From assembly GCA_051649245.1 (NCBI GenBank), contig JBOFGS010000021.1, forward strand, positions 1 to 28,184: a stretch of 28,184 nucleotides of DNA, read 5' to 3'. The position numbers were made by a program, and so were the translations under genes. The notes beneath the pieces are model-generated. The model ran no database searches, was not told the origin of the DNA, and saw nothing but the letters and a program-made list of their open reading frames with translations. The DNA is from Brevinema_A sp051649245 (GTDB lineage Bacteria; Spirochaetota; Brevinematia; Brevinematales; Brevinemataceae). Of the stretch, positions 8,645 through 16,291 are shown piece by piece (the stretch's first letter is position 1; every line of letters begins with the position of its first letter).

Positions 8645-8971
8645 GGTTAAATTCTTAATAAGATCTCTGTGATTTCATCGTTAGATTTTATATTCATTGT
8701 ATAATACTATACGTAATATGTTTATATTAATTGCCCCATGGCAGTATGTATATTCTTCAGATCGTATAGTATAAAGTTAACATGCATGAAAACAATGATT
8801 ATAAGAATTTAACCAATACAACTGCTATGGGCATTGTTTTTACTATTGGTTAAATTAGAATTAAAAAATTAACAACTATCTTACACATATAAAAACGTAT
8901 AACTCATATCAGACAAAATATTCAATAAACTATTTGTTTTTGAAAATTCTGTTATTTATGAGTTTTTTTTT
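8645..8971 (+). ncRNA. candidate structured RNA of unknown class
   Basis: The predicted transcript begins GGTTAAATTCTTA (8645-8657), which pairs perfectly with 8802-8814 to close a domain of about 170 nt. Inside, 8704-8713 pairs with 8763-8772 (10 bp), and smaller hairpins sit within (8714-8729 and 8732-8743). The 3' arm is also part of a second, exclusive 13-bp hairpin (8806-8818 with 8844-8856). The loop of that hairpin (8821-8833) is complementary to 8732-8745 (13 pairs, one bulge, one G-U). A terminator-like rod (8901-8908 with 8957-8964, inner CAGA/TCTG) followed by nine T ends the unit near 8971. I see no tmRNA, RNase P or SRP signature; a 6S-like role is conceivable but unproven. Confidence 0.5.
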
Positions 8972-9132
8972 GTTACTTCTTTAAAATAAAAAAGTCATAC
9001 ATTATGGATTGTAGAGGATTGTTTGGTCAATGATAAAAAATAGTATATAGATATAATACAGTTACTTAATATTGTGAGATAGTTAATTAATATTATAAAA
9101 CAGGGATGAGTCCTTGTTTTATGTGATTGGGG

Positions 9133-9175
9133 AGATCCTTTCAGCCGATAAAAAGGCTGAGAGGATCTTTTTTTT
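9133..9175 (+). terminator. strong rho-independent terminator
   Basis: A 14-bp stem with one G-U pair (9133-9146 with 9155-9168), an 8-nt loop and eight T. It works only on the plus strand, although the nearest plus-strand gene ends 590 bp upstream. A transcript from the promoter at 8610, or a short RNA started near 9062, is the likely target. Confidence 0.88.
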
Positions 9176-9254
9176 AATGTATAAGTATGTTGATTTTGTA
9201 TTGCTTCAGGATAAATCCAAATGACCTTCTATTTATCTTCATTATTTGTATATG

Positions 9255-10424
9255 TTATTTTTGTTTTAGCATATGATAAAATTTATTAATATTAGAGAGT
9301 TGAAGTTCTACTCCTAATATCAAGGCATCTTCATCAATATCAAAATGATCCTGATGCCCACCAACAACAATATTTTTTTCAGTATTTGCTGTTCCAAGAT
9401 AAAAAAAAGCACCCTGACATTTTTCTAAATAGTAAGCAAAATCTTCGACACCCATGTTTGCTTTTGATTTTATAATAACGTTATTAGCACCTAATACTTC
9501 TTTACCAGTTTCAGCTATAATATCGACCACTTGATCATGGTTAATCAATGACGTATAACCATAATTTCGAGTGTACTTTGCTGAACCCCCATACATTTTT
9601 GCAGTAGACTTGATGATTTCTTCAACACGTTTGTTGATGTATTCACGTATTGTTGGGTCAAGTGTTCTGATCGTTCCTTCAATAACAACATAATCTGCAA
9701 TAACATTACGAGCATTTCCACCTTTGATCATACCAAGTGATAACACAGCAGATTCTCGTGCGTCGATATTTCGTGAAATAATTGTTTGAAGGTTTAGAAT
9801 AGCACTAGATGCCATCACAACAGCATCAATTCCTTCTGAAGGATAAGCTCCATGTCCTTTTCTTCCAAAAAACTCAATGGTAATCATATCTGAAGATGCA
9901 TTCATCGCACCGTATTTAATAGCTATTTGTCCTTTCTCAAGTTCCGAATCAACATGAAGTCCTAAAATCCCGTGTACATTTTCTAGACCACCTTCATTAA
10001 TAATAGGAACAGCACCTCCATCTGTTTCTTCAGCAGGCTGAAACAATAATCTTATATTACAAGGTGGTATATTTTTTGACAATATATGAGCTATTCCTAA
10101 AAGAATAGTCGTGTGTGCGTCATGTCCACAAGCATGCATTTTTCCATCAATTTTAGAAGCATAATCACATTTTTTTTGATCTTGAATAGGTAACGCATCA
10201 ATATCAGCTCTTAATGCGATGGTAATCGAAGAATCAATCCCAGGAATATCAGCAATAACACCTGTTTTAGCAATACTACGGGCAATCAAGCCCATGTCTG
10301 AAAGATATTCTTGTATTTTTTGTGATGTGCGATGTTCTTCAAATCCTAATTCAGGATATTGATGAAAATCTCTTCGTATAGCAACCAACCATGGATGTAG
10401 TTGTTTTAATGGTTCATTCAACAT
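9255..10424 (-). CDS. M20D amidohydrolase (N-acyl-amino-acid / hippurate hydrolase type)
   Basis: The 389-residue enzyme carries the full M20D pattern: RRDFHQYPELGFEE near the N-terminus, ALRADIDALPI, MHACGHDAHT (metal and catalytic His), QPAEE, LGLHVD, and the C-terminal GVEDFAYY and HQDHFDID. Members remove acyl groups from amino acids or cleave amino-acid conjugates; the substrate is not predictable. The ATG follows the stop of the LD-carboxypeptidase gene directly (TAA then ATG), with GAGGTGG inside that upstream gene, so translation is probably coupled. It is the last gene of the SpmB-SpmA-LdcA operon, suggesting cytosolic processing of imported peptide or acyl-amino-acid material. Confidence 0.88.
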   Translation of the reverse strand: MLNEPLKQLHPWLVAIRRDFHQYPELGFEEHRTSQKIQEYLSDMGLIARSIAKTGVIADIPGIDSSITIALRADIDALPIQDQKKCDYASKIDGKMHACGHDAHTTILLGIAHILSKNIPPCNIRLLFQPAEETDGGAVPIINEGGLENVHGILGLHVDSELEKGQIAIKYGAMNASSDMITIEFFGRKGHGAYPSEGIDAVVMASSAILNLQTIISRNIDARESAVLSLGMIKGGNARNVIADYVVIEGTIRTLDPTIREYINKRVEEIIKSTAKMYGGSAKYTRNYGYTSLINHDQVVDIIAETGKEVLGANNVIIKSKANMGVEDFAYYLEKCQGAFFYLGTANTEKNIVVGGHQDHFDIDEDALILGVELQLSNINKFYHMLKQK

Positions 10425-11351
10425 TTAGTGTACCACCTCGTTTAGTACTCTTATGTGATGAGCTTCAAGATCGATTTCGATTTTGGCTCCAATAGGAAAC
10501 GTCATCATAGGTGAACAATGACCTGAAGGTATGTCAGTGATGATCGGAATACCAAGAGGTTCAAGCCTTTCCTTGATGAGTTCAAATAATTCTAATTCGT
10601 AAGTATTACGTCTCAAACAATGGTTAAAATCACCAAAAACAAAAGCTTTTACTTCTGATATTTGTGGGGTGAGTAGTAATTGCGTCAACGCCCTATCAAT
10701 AGAATAAGTTTTCTCGTCAATATCTTCAAAAAATAAAATACTTCCTTGTAAATTAGGTTGGTATCCTGTACCCATTAGTGTCATAAATGTAATAAGATTA
10801 CCCCCTAAAAGCGTGCCTTGAATTTTTTGTGTAGATTGAGGATTAGAAAGAATGTGAATATCAGTAGCTAATTTTATTCGCATACCACTTAAGAGCGAAA
10901 ATAAGGACTCATCAGTAGATTTGGTATGATGTTGTTGTGCAAAATTTGATGTCAGCATAGGACCATGAAAAGAAACAAGATTTGTTTTTTGAAACAATAC
11001 GTTTTGAACTGATGTAAGATCACTGTATCCAACAAAGACTTTTGGATTTTTTTTGATTAAATCATAATCAATATATGGAAGTATTTGAATTCCTCCAAAT
11101 CCTCCTCGAAGTGCCATAATCATATCTACATCAGGATTCAAAAATAAATCATTTAATGCTGATGCTCGTTCTTTTGGTGTTCCTGGAAAAAAATGTGTGT
11201 TTTGATAAATTTGAGGAGGTAGAATCACTTTATAGCCAAGTTTTTCTAAATACTTGGATCCTTGTGAGATCATCTCCAAATCAAGTTGTGAAGAAGACAA
11301 AGCCACAATACCAATACATGATCCTTTTGATATTTTTTTGCCAATAAGCAT
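10425..11351 (-). CDS. ldcA: LD-carboxypeptidase (S66, muramoyltetrapeptide carboxypeptidase family)
   Basis: At 308 residues this fits the S66 family, which removes the terminal D-Ala from muropeptide tetrapeptides during murein recycling; some members hydrolyse microcin. The catalytic Ser is in VGYSD (Ser110), the Glu in LFFEDIDEK, and the His in SGHCSP. ALRGGFGG near residue 80 is the typical substrate-site loop. The ATG has AAGGAG eight bases upstream. The gene lies 48 bp after the spmA-like gene and abuts the M20D amidohydrolase. No signal peptide is seen, so it should act in the cytosol on imported peptides. Confidence 0.88.
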   Translation of the reverse strand: MLIGKKISKGSCIGIVALSSSQLDLEMISQGSKYLEKLGYKVILPPQIYQNTHFFPGTPKERASALNDLFLNPDVDMIMALRGGFGGIQILPYIDYDLIKKNPKVFVGYSDLTSVQNVLFQKTNLVSFHGPMLTSNFAQQHHTKSTDESLFSLLSGMRIKLATDIHILSNPQSTQKIQGTLLGGNLITFMTLMGTGYQPNLQGSILFFEDIDEKTYSIDRALTQLLLTPQISEVKAFVFGDFNHCLRRNTYELELFELIKERLEPLGIPIITDIPSGHCSPMMTFPIGAKIEIDLEAHHIRVLNEVVH

Positions 11352-11399
11352 AGCGACATCTCCTTGATCGTAGATATATAAAAGAATGAAATACTATTG

Positions 11400-11987
11400 T
11401 TATTTATTAAATATCTTCATTCGTTCAAATAGCTTACATGTAATGATAGCAACAGTTGTAGAAATAATCGTAGCAAGTAATGTAATTCCTATTGTTTCTG
11501 TAGGATTTTTTGAATTTGATGCAACACGCATCGCAATAATACTTGAAGAAATTAAGGTTACTGATGATGTATTAATTGCTAAAAACATTACCATAGCATT
11601 GGTTGCTGTTTTCTTATCATCCGTTAGTGTTTGGAGATCTTTCATTGCTTTTATTCCCAAAGGAGTTGCCGCATTACCAAGCCCAAACATATTCGCAGCA
11701 ATATTTGCCGTAATACTTCCCATTGCTGGATGATCTTCTGGCACATCAGGAAATAATTTGACTAATACGGGTTTTAATAATTTACCAAGTGCCTTAACCA
11801 AGCCTGCTTCTTCGGCAATACGCATGAGTCCTGACCATAAAGCAATAGTACCTATCAACCCAAATGCAAGATCTACGGATAATGTTGAGTATTTGATCGC
11901 TGCATCTGTTACGACTTGTGTATTTCCTGAAATTATAGCTGATAAAATACCTGCAAATAAAAATGCCATCCAAATATAATTAATCAC
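11400..11987 (-). CDS. spmA: SpmA-like nucleoside-recognition-domain membrane protein
   Basis: This 195-residue polytopic protein matches SpmA (spore maturation protein A) and its relatives, which contain the nucleoside-recognition (Gate) domain. Diagnostic stretches are the N-terminal NYIWMAFLFAG, LWSGLMRIAE and GLGNAATPLGIKAMK. It starts with GTG at 11985-11987, chosen because AGGAGGA lies five bases upstream and overlaps the SpmB stop codon (TAG), which indicates tight coupling. SpmA and SpmB probably form a two-part membrane complex. Homologues occur widely in bacteria that do not sporulate, so this is not evidence for sporulation. The transported substrate is unknown. Confidence 0.85.
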   Translation of the reverse strand: MINYIWMAFLFAGILSAIISGNTQVVTDAAIKYSTLSVDLAFGLIGTIALWSGLMRIAEEAGLVKALGKLLKPVLVKLFPDVPEDHPAMGSITANIAANMFGLGNAATPLGIKAMKDLQTLTDDKKTATNAMVMFLAINTSSVTLISSSIIAMRVASNSKNPTETIGITLLATIISTTVAIITCKLFERMKIFNK

Positions 11988-11996
11988 TGTGTCCTC

Positions 11997-12542
11997 CTAT
12001 GCTCTACCAAAAATCAATGATGTGATGATAACAGCTGAAACCATCCCCAAAAAATCAGCCATAAATCCTGTTGCAACAGCATGGCGTGACTTTGTAATTC
12101 CAACAGAACCAAAATATACAGCAAGAACATAAAGAGTGGTTTCTGTAGAACCAAACATTGCTGAACCTGCTCTTCCTAAGAATGAATCAGGACCATAAGT
12201 ATTAAAAATATCCAATAAAGCTCCTTTAGCCGCTCCACCGGAAATAGGATTGAACGCTAAAATAGGAATTAGTTGACTTGGGAAACCAACTTTATCAAGG
12301 AACGGACGTGTGCTATTTACAAAGAAATCAATCACACCTGATTCTCTCAATATACCAATTGATACAAGCATACCTAAAAGAAATGGTAAAATCCGTACAG
12401 CAGTCTCAAACCCTTCTTTAGCTCCTTCAACAAATACTTCATATACTTTGACTTTTTTGACTACAAACGCATATAAGGGGATTAATAATAGTATCAACGG
12501 CACCGCATACAATGAAATATTATGCATCACTTTTACAAACAT
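11997..12542 (-). CDS. spmB: SpmB-like nucleoside-recognition-domain membrane protein
   Basis: The 181-residue partner of SpmA has AVRILPFLLGML, RESGVIDFF, NPISGGAAKG and GPDSFLGRAGSAMFGSTETT, all hallmarks of SpmB. It is an integral membrane protein with several hydrophobic segments. The ATG at 12540-12542 has AAGGAA upstream, and a good promoter lies 47 bp further up. It leads the four-gene operon spmB-spmA-ldcA-M20D amidohydrolase. That grouping suggests, by inference only, that the pair moves a murein peptide or amino-acid conjugate that the two hydrolases then process. Confidence 0.85.
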   Translation of the reverse strand: MFVKVMHNISLYAVPLILLLIPLYAFVVKKVKVYEVFVEGAKEGFETAVRILPFLLGMLVSIGILRESGVIDFFVNSTRPFLDKVGFPSQLIPILAFNPISGGAAKGALLDIFNTYGPDSFLGRAGSAMFGSTETTLYVLAVYFGSVGITKSRHAVATGFMADFLGMVSAVIITSLIFGRA

Positions 12543-12588
12543 ATTTTATTCCTTATCTATAATATTTTTCTTTAATTAATTTCTCAAC

Positions 12589-12617
12589 AGTATAACAAAA
12601 AATGATATTTTTATCAA
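12589..12617 (-). promoter_or_regulatory. sigma70-type promoter of the spmB operon
   Basis: Minus-strand TTGATA (12612-12617), a 17-bp spacer and TATACT (12589-12594) lie just upstream of spmB, with one mismatch per hexamer. Confidence 0.65.
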
Positions 12618-12679
12618 AAAAATATGATTAGGGGTATTTATCTTATGTATATCCATAAAACATTGTACAAACATTTGTT

Positions 12680-13219
12680 TTATTTCGAAAAATGTGTGTG
12701 TATGAGATCTGTTATAAATTTTTGTCTAGTATCAGGTCGTTTTTTATGGTGTAGTTGTAGAAGGATCTCTGTTTTTTTTGAATCGCTTAAGGAATGAAAA
12801 TTTTTTAATAAGACAGGAGAAAGAATATTTTGTAGATCTTCTGGAATCACCATATTGTAACAATCATCTAAAGCTGTCCAAGAACCATTTTTTTTTGCAA
12901 TCTGAACTTTTTCTCGACCATAATCTGTCATCAGTCCTTGTGTTTCTAATTCATCAATGTATTCTTTATTTATTTTTGACCAAGTACTTTTAGGATTACG
13001 AGGAGTGAATAGTTGTTTGTATGTATCATTATCAATCCGTTTTTTAGTACTATCAATCCATCCAAAACAAAGAGCTTCCTTTACCGCTTCCGGCCAAGTC
13101 AAGGATGGAATTCCTGTGTGTTTTTTGTGATACACAAGATAAATAGATGTTTCTTTTTGAGCATGTTTTTCTAACCATTCACGCCATTCTTGTCGTGAAT
13201 GTGGAGTAAATGTATGCAT
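12680..13219 (-). CDS. YdeI/OmpD-associated family protein
   Basis: This 179-residue soluble protein matches the YdeI/OmpD-associated family (often annotated 'bacteriocin-protection'). Typical segments are the N-terminal SRQEWREWLEKH, VYHKKHTG, LTWPEAVKEALCFGWIDS, KRIDND and the TPRNPKSTWSKIN stretch, followed by a variable helical C-terminal part. The molecular function of the family is poorly known. The ATG at 13217-13219 has AGAGG upstream. It is a single gene between the spmB operon and the plus-strand surface-polymer region, without obvious functional linkage to either. Confidence 0.8.
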   Translation of the reverse strand: MHTFTPHSRQEWREWLEKHAQKETSIYLVYHKKHTGIPSLTWPEAVKEALCFGWIDSTKKRIDNDTYKQLFTPRNPKSTWSKINKEYIDELETQGLMTDYGREKVQIAKKNGSWTALDDCYNMVIPEDLQNILSPVLLKNFHSLSDSKKTEILLQLHHKKRPDTRQKFITDLIHTHFSK

Positions 13220-13685
13220 AAGACCTCTTCTATATAATATTTATTATCTCTTTATTGTTGTCATAAAAAATCATTCTAATATATTCATAAACTATTCCTC
13301 AATGTTGTACAAAAAAGATACAGCTGATTATCCAATCTCTTAATTAAGATAACACGTTAATGGTTATTATATGCATAAATTTCTTGTTTTAGTAAAATAA
13401 ATTTTAAATGATAAGTATCTTACTTATTAATGTATTTATATGACACATGTATTTTGCTTAATAATATTTATTTTGTCAAGCTTTTATGAAAATTTTTCGC
13501 TATAAATTGATATGATTAAAAATATTAGTAAGCGATATGATAAATACTAATAGATAAATTATTTGTTAGCTGTAATATTGCTTTATACTCATATCTTTCT
13601 ATCCTTTTTTATAAAAAATATATTTTTGAACTAATGCAGATCATAAATCTTAATAGTGAATTTCTAAGGATTAAGAAAGGATTCC

Positions 13686-13715
13686 TTGACAAAGTTTAGT
13701 TATTTGCTATATAAT
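13686..13715 (+). promoter_or_regulatory. sigma70 promoter of the first sulfatase-fold gene
   Basis: Perfect TTGACA (13686-13691) and TATAAT (13710-13715) with an 18-bp spacer; TATATA at 16 bp is an alternative -10. An 11-bp palindrome overlaps the -35 box by two bases. Confidence 0.7.
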
Positions 13716-13781
13716 AATAAATATTAGATTAAGTGAACATATAAAAAGAATAAGTCAAAATTTTGATATGAACGTTATAGG

Positions 13782-13816
13782 CTCTATGCGTTTGTTTGCC
13801 AAACGCATAGAGTTTT
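13782..13816 (+). terminator. leader hairpin, possible attenuator
   Basis: A perfect 12-bp stem (13782-13793 with 13801-13812), a 7-nt loop and TTTT lie about 60 nt after the promoter start and 110 bp before the coding start. This is the geometry of a leader terminator. The T-run is short, so read-through is likely. Confidence 0.6.
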
Positions 13817-13925
13817 ATATCTTATTAAGAAAACAAATATCAAAATATTTAGATATTCTTGCATGATATATACTGAGTAACTAAAGGCTTTTTTATGTAA
13901 GACACTAAATATAAGAAGGATAAAG

Positions 13926-15719
13926 ATGACAAAGACAACAATTAAAAAAATAACCGAGATTTCTAAAAATTTTGTTTTACCATCGCTTGTTCTTGGTTCT
14001 TTTTTATTTTATCTTTTTTGGAGTCTTCCTTTACAAATTTTACTGCAATCTTATAAGATAAATTCTCTTTTTATTAAGAGTCATAAGTTAATTATCTATT
14101 CAATAATAATATGTCTATTAATTATTTTTATTCTAGCTTTGCTTTCGTACATGAATAAGAAAAAATGGAATAGTGTTATTATAGGAGTTATTATTGTATT
14201 AGGAATGATGACGATCTTCTATCAGTATGTGTTTCCTTATAATTATGGCCGTGTAGTAGACGATCTATCTCTTACCCCAACTAAGTCTTTACTTGGTTTT
14301 GGAAATTTGTATTATCTTTTAGATCTCATTATTCTCACTTCTACAGTGTTAATAGTTAGAATAATCATAACATCTAATAAGGTTACGCAAGTATCACTTC
14401 TTTTGTTATTGTTTTTTAGTATAGAAAATATCAGTACACTATATAAAGGAATACAAAATAAAAAATATAGTACCCAATCAACAGATCTTACAAAAGAATT
14501 TAATCCAGTTCGTATTTCAGATAAACATGAGAACGTTTTATTACTTATTTATGATGGACTTAGTTATGATGTTATGACTTATTTTTTGACAAATAAGTCT
14601 GTAGAAGAAAAATATACAGATTGGACCAATGATTTTATATCATATCCAAATACAACTTGTTTAAAAGGACTAACTTTAGCTTCCTTACCTACTATTTATG
14701 GAGGATATGATTTTTCTTTGGAGAAACAAGTAGACGATCTTCTTTTTTCAAAAAAGTTTTCTGAAAAACAAATCTCATATATGTTTTATAGCGATCTTGC
14801 AAAAGAAGACCTCGCAAAAAACTTATCTTCTTATGCTTATTTTGAGGATATGTCAGGACCTTTGGTAAATATAAATCTTTCAGATATCCCTATTATTACA
14901 GCATCTTTATATAAGACTATTCCATATTTTTTAAGACATCTACTAGCTACAGATTATCAATGGAAAATTAAAAATAGAACGTTATGGCTTGGAACAATGG
15001 GATCTGTTAAAAGAACTACGATTTTATCTGATAAAACTAGGGATAAAGGTGTGCTAATGACTTATTACAGTGAATATTCTCATGTTCCTTGGTCATCCAC
15101 TAATGGTAAACTTAGTTTCTCTGACGCAAAAAGTGCTGAAGATATTGAAATGATCCTTTATCATAATACGAGAGATATTTTTATAGAAATATCCTCGTTC
15201 ATCAATCAATTAAAAAATCAAAATATTTATCATAATACAAAAATTATTATAACAGCTGATCATGGTACCCATAGCTATCTTAGAACTAAAATTGTAAGTC
15301 CATTTTTATCTAAATTAGAAGGGAATAAAGGATCAGGTCCTGTACTTATGATGAAAATGATTGGAAATAGTAAGATGAAAAATCCTGTAATAAAAACAGA
15401 TGATCGATTTTTATCATTAGGAGATATCAGAGGTATCATAGAAAATACTTTTGGTAAAAAAAATCTTCCTGACTACTCTAAAGTCTTACCTCCACTACGA
15501 TCATTTAATAACATTGATATTCCTACCAGAGCTTTGGAAGCTATGGTTTCTACTAGCCCTTCGATAGAAGCTACCAAAGCATTAAGAAAGTTAGAGGAAG
15601 AAAATAAATTTTCTTATATCAAAGTATTTAGTAAAAATCCTTATAGGGCTACTACAAATATTACCTTTTACAATCTCTCAAACATTAGAGAGTTAGCACC
15701 TTACGAAATTATTGAATAA
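13926..15719 (+). CDS. LtaS/alkaline-phosphatase-fold membrane phosphotransferase, copy 1
   Basis: The 597-residue protein has about five N-terminal membrane segments (residues 15-180), then an extracytoplasmic sulfatase-like domain, the architecture of LtaS, phosphoethanolamine transferases and phosphoglycerol transferases. Metal-site features are LIYDG (Asp210), the probable Thr nucleophile in GLTLASLP (Thr250) and ITADHG (Asp445-His446). The family moves phosphoglycerol or phosphoethanolamine from a lipid to glycans. ATG follows AAGGA. It is paralogous to the protein at 16292-18094: both share FW.LP near the N-terminus, LLGF..YYLLD, YF.R.LL, a DNRFLSLGD-like segment, DY.K..PP.R and a PYE/PVQEI end. 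It has its own promoter and no co-transcribed gene; a relic of a small gene follows it. The exact substrate is unknown. Confidence 0.72.
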   Translation: MTKTTIKKITEISKNFVLPSLVLGSFLFYLFWSLPLQILLQSYKINSLFIKSHKLIIYSIIICLLIIFILALLSYMNKKKWNSVIIGVIIVLGMMTIFYQYVFPYNYGRVVDDLSLTPTKSLLGFGNLYYLLDLIILTSTVLIVRIIITSNKVTQVSLLLLLFFSIENISTLYKGIQNKKYSTQSTDLTKEFNPVRISDKHENVLLLIYDGLSYDVMTYFLTNKSVEEKYTDWTNDFISYPNTTCLKGLTLASLPTIYGGYDFSLEKQVDDLLFSKKFSEKQISYMFYSDLAKEDLAKNLSSYAYFEDMSGPLVNINLSDIPIITASLYKTIPYFLRHLLATDYQWKIKNRTLWLGTMGSVKRTTILSDKTRDKGVLMTYYSEYSHVPWSSTNGKLSFSDAKSAEDIEMILYHNTRDIFIEISSFINQLKNQNIYHNTKIIITADHGTHSYLRTKIVSPFLSKLEGNKGSGPVLMMKMIGNSKMKNPVIKTDDRFLSLGDIRGIIENTFGKKNLPDYSKVLPPLRSFNNIDIPTRALEAMVSTSPSIEATKALRKLEEENKFSYIKVFSKNPYRATTNITFYNLSNIRELAPYEIIE

Positions 15720-15737
15720 AAATAAAAACTAATTTTA

Positions 15738-15775
15738 AAGATGTTTTTGTAAGATTTTTTGGATTCTTTCTTTAA
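15738..15775 (+). pseudogene. relic of the small YLDP-type membrane-peptide gene
   Basis: The stretch from AAGATG through AGATTTTTTGGATT and TTTCTTTAA matches, with few changes, the ribosome site and first codons of the intact small gene at 18132. Both lie about the same distance after the stop of a paralogous sulfatase-fold gene. The start codon has changed and similarity fades after about 40 bp. It looks like the decayed partner in a duplicated two-gene module. Confidence 0.5.
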
Positions 15776-16079
15776 ATGATATGAGAGTCAATTTGAGTTG
15801 AGAGTTAAGTGATTAATATCCTTAATAGAACTCTAACTAAACGATATATACTGTGTGATAATTAATAAAAAACAATATCGTGACAGTTGATTTCTCTATT
15901 AGTATTTTCTTTTAGAAATTTATTAATAATTGTTTGTTGCTTTATTATATAGTGTAACCTATTAACAAAGTACTGTTTGCTAGGATATGAACAGGAATAT
16001 TGATTTTAATAAGCTCTATTTTTATCTAGATGATCATATCATAGATATATCTTTATCTTTTTTATCTCATTTATTTGTA

Positions 16080-16142
16080 AAGCATTTTGTTACTTGACAA
16101 TAGATACTATATGTGATATAGTAAAAATTATGAAAAATGCTT
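16080..16142. repeat. inverted repeat flanking the operon promoter
   Basis: AAGCATTTT (16080-16088) and AAAATGCTT (16134-16142) bracket the promoter symmetrically, about 45 bp apart. A second inverted repeat, TACTATA/TATAGTA (16105-16111 with 16117-16123), overlaps the -10 box. Either could be a repressor site. Confidence 0.45.
16094..16122 (+). promoter_or_regulatory. sigma70 promoter of the phosphonate/surface-polymer operon
   Basis: TTGACA (16094-16099), a 17-bp spacer and TATAGT (16117-16122). It is the only strong promoter seen for the eight overlapping genes that follow. Confidence 0.7.
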
Positions 16143-16291
16143 AGTGTTTTAAATAATTATATGCAATATAAAATGTTATCGCTTGATGCTGTTAAGGTTA
16201 TTATTCATTGTATATTTTTTTATTTGTGAAATTAAAAATCAAGATCTTTACGGATCTGATATATAATATTTAATTGTTAGGGTTATTGATT

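Larger units (their letters stand above)
8546..9254. other. gene-free region with RNA elements
   Basis: About 700 bp between the MACPF-like gene and the end of the convergent amidohydrolase gene. It holds the consensus promoter, the structured RNA candidate, a 12-bp hairpin (9095-9106 with 9111-9122) and a strong plus-strand terminator. A TATAAT at 9052-9057 lacks a good -35 box; if used, it would give a second RNA of about 110 nt ending at 9175. Confidence 0.6.
13220..13925. other. gene-free region upstream of the first sulfatase-fold gene
   Basis: About 700 AT-rich bases. The left part holds the unresolved start region of the YdeI-family gene and nothing else that I can identify. The right part holds a strong plus-strand promoter (13686-13715) preceded by AAGGATT (13666-13672) and the 11-bp palindrome AAGGATTCCTT (13677-13687), a possible operator, then a leader with a terminator-like hairpin (13782-13816). 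Confidence 0.5.
15720..16291. other. gene-free region between the two sulfatase-fold genes
   Basis: About 570 bp. It holds a relic of the small membrane-peptide gene (15738-15775), the operon promoter (16094-16122) inside a 9-bp inverted repeat, and a leader of about 160 nt with a small hairpin (16238-16246 with 16253-16260) some 30 bases before the start codon. No other gene is evident. Confidence 0.55.

Noticed and set aside
8645..8856. MITE or transposon ends, from the repeated AATTTAACC/GGTTAAATT
   Set aside because: A perfect promoter abuts the element, there are no target-site duplications that I can see, and no second copy occurs in the window.
8645..8971. tmRNA, RNase P RNA or SRP RNA
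   Set aside because: No tRNA-like ends or tag frame, no GAGGAAAGUC-type core and no SRP domain IV motif; length alone is not enough.
11400..12542. Evidence for sporulation from spmA/spmB
   Set aside because: These homologues are widespread in non-spore-formers, and no other sporulation gene is here.
13926..15719. True sulfatase activity
   Set aside because: No CxPxR formylglycine motif; the nucleophile region has Thr in GLTLASLP, as in phospho-group transferases.
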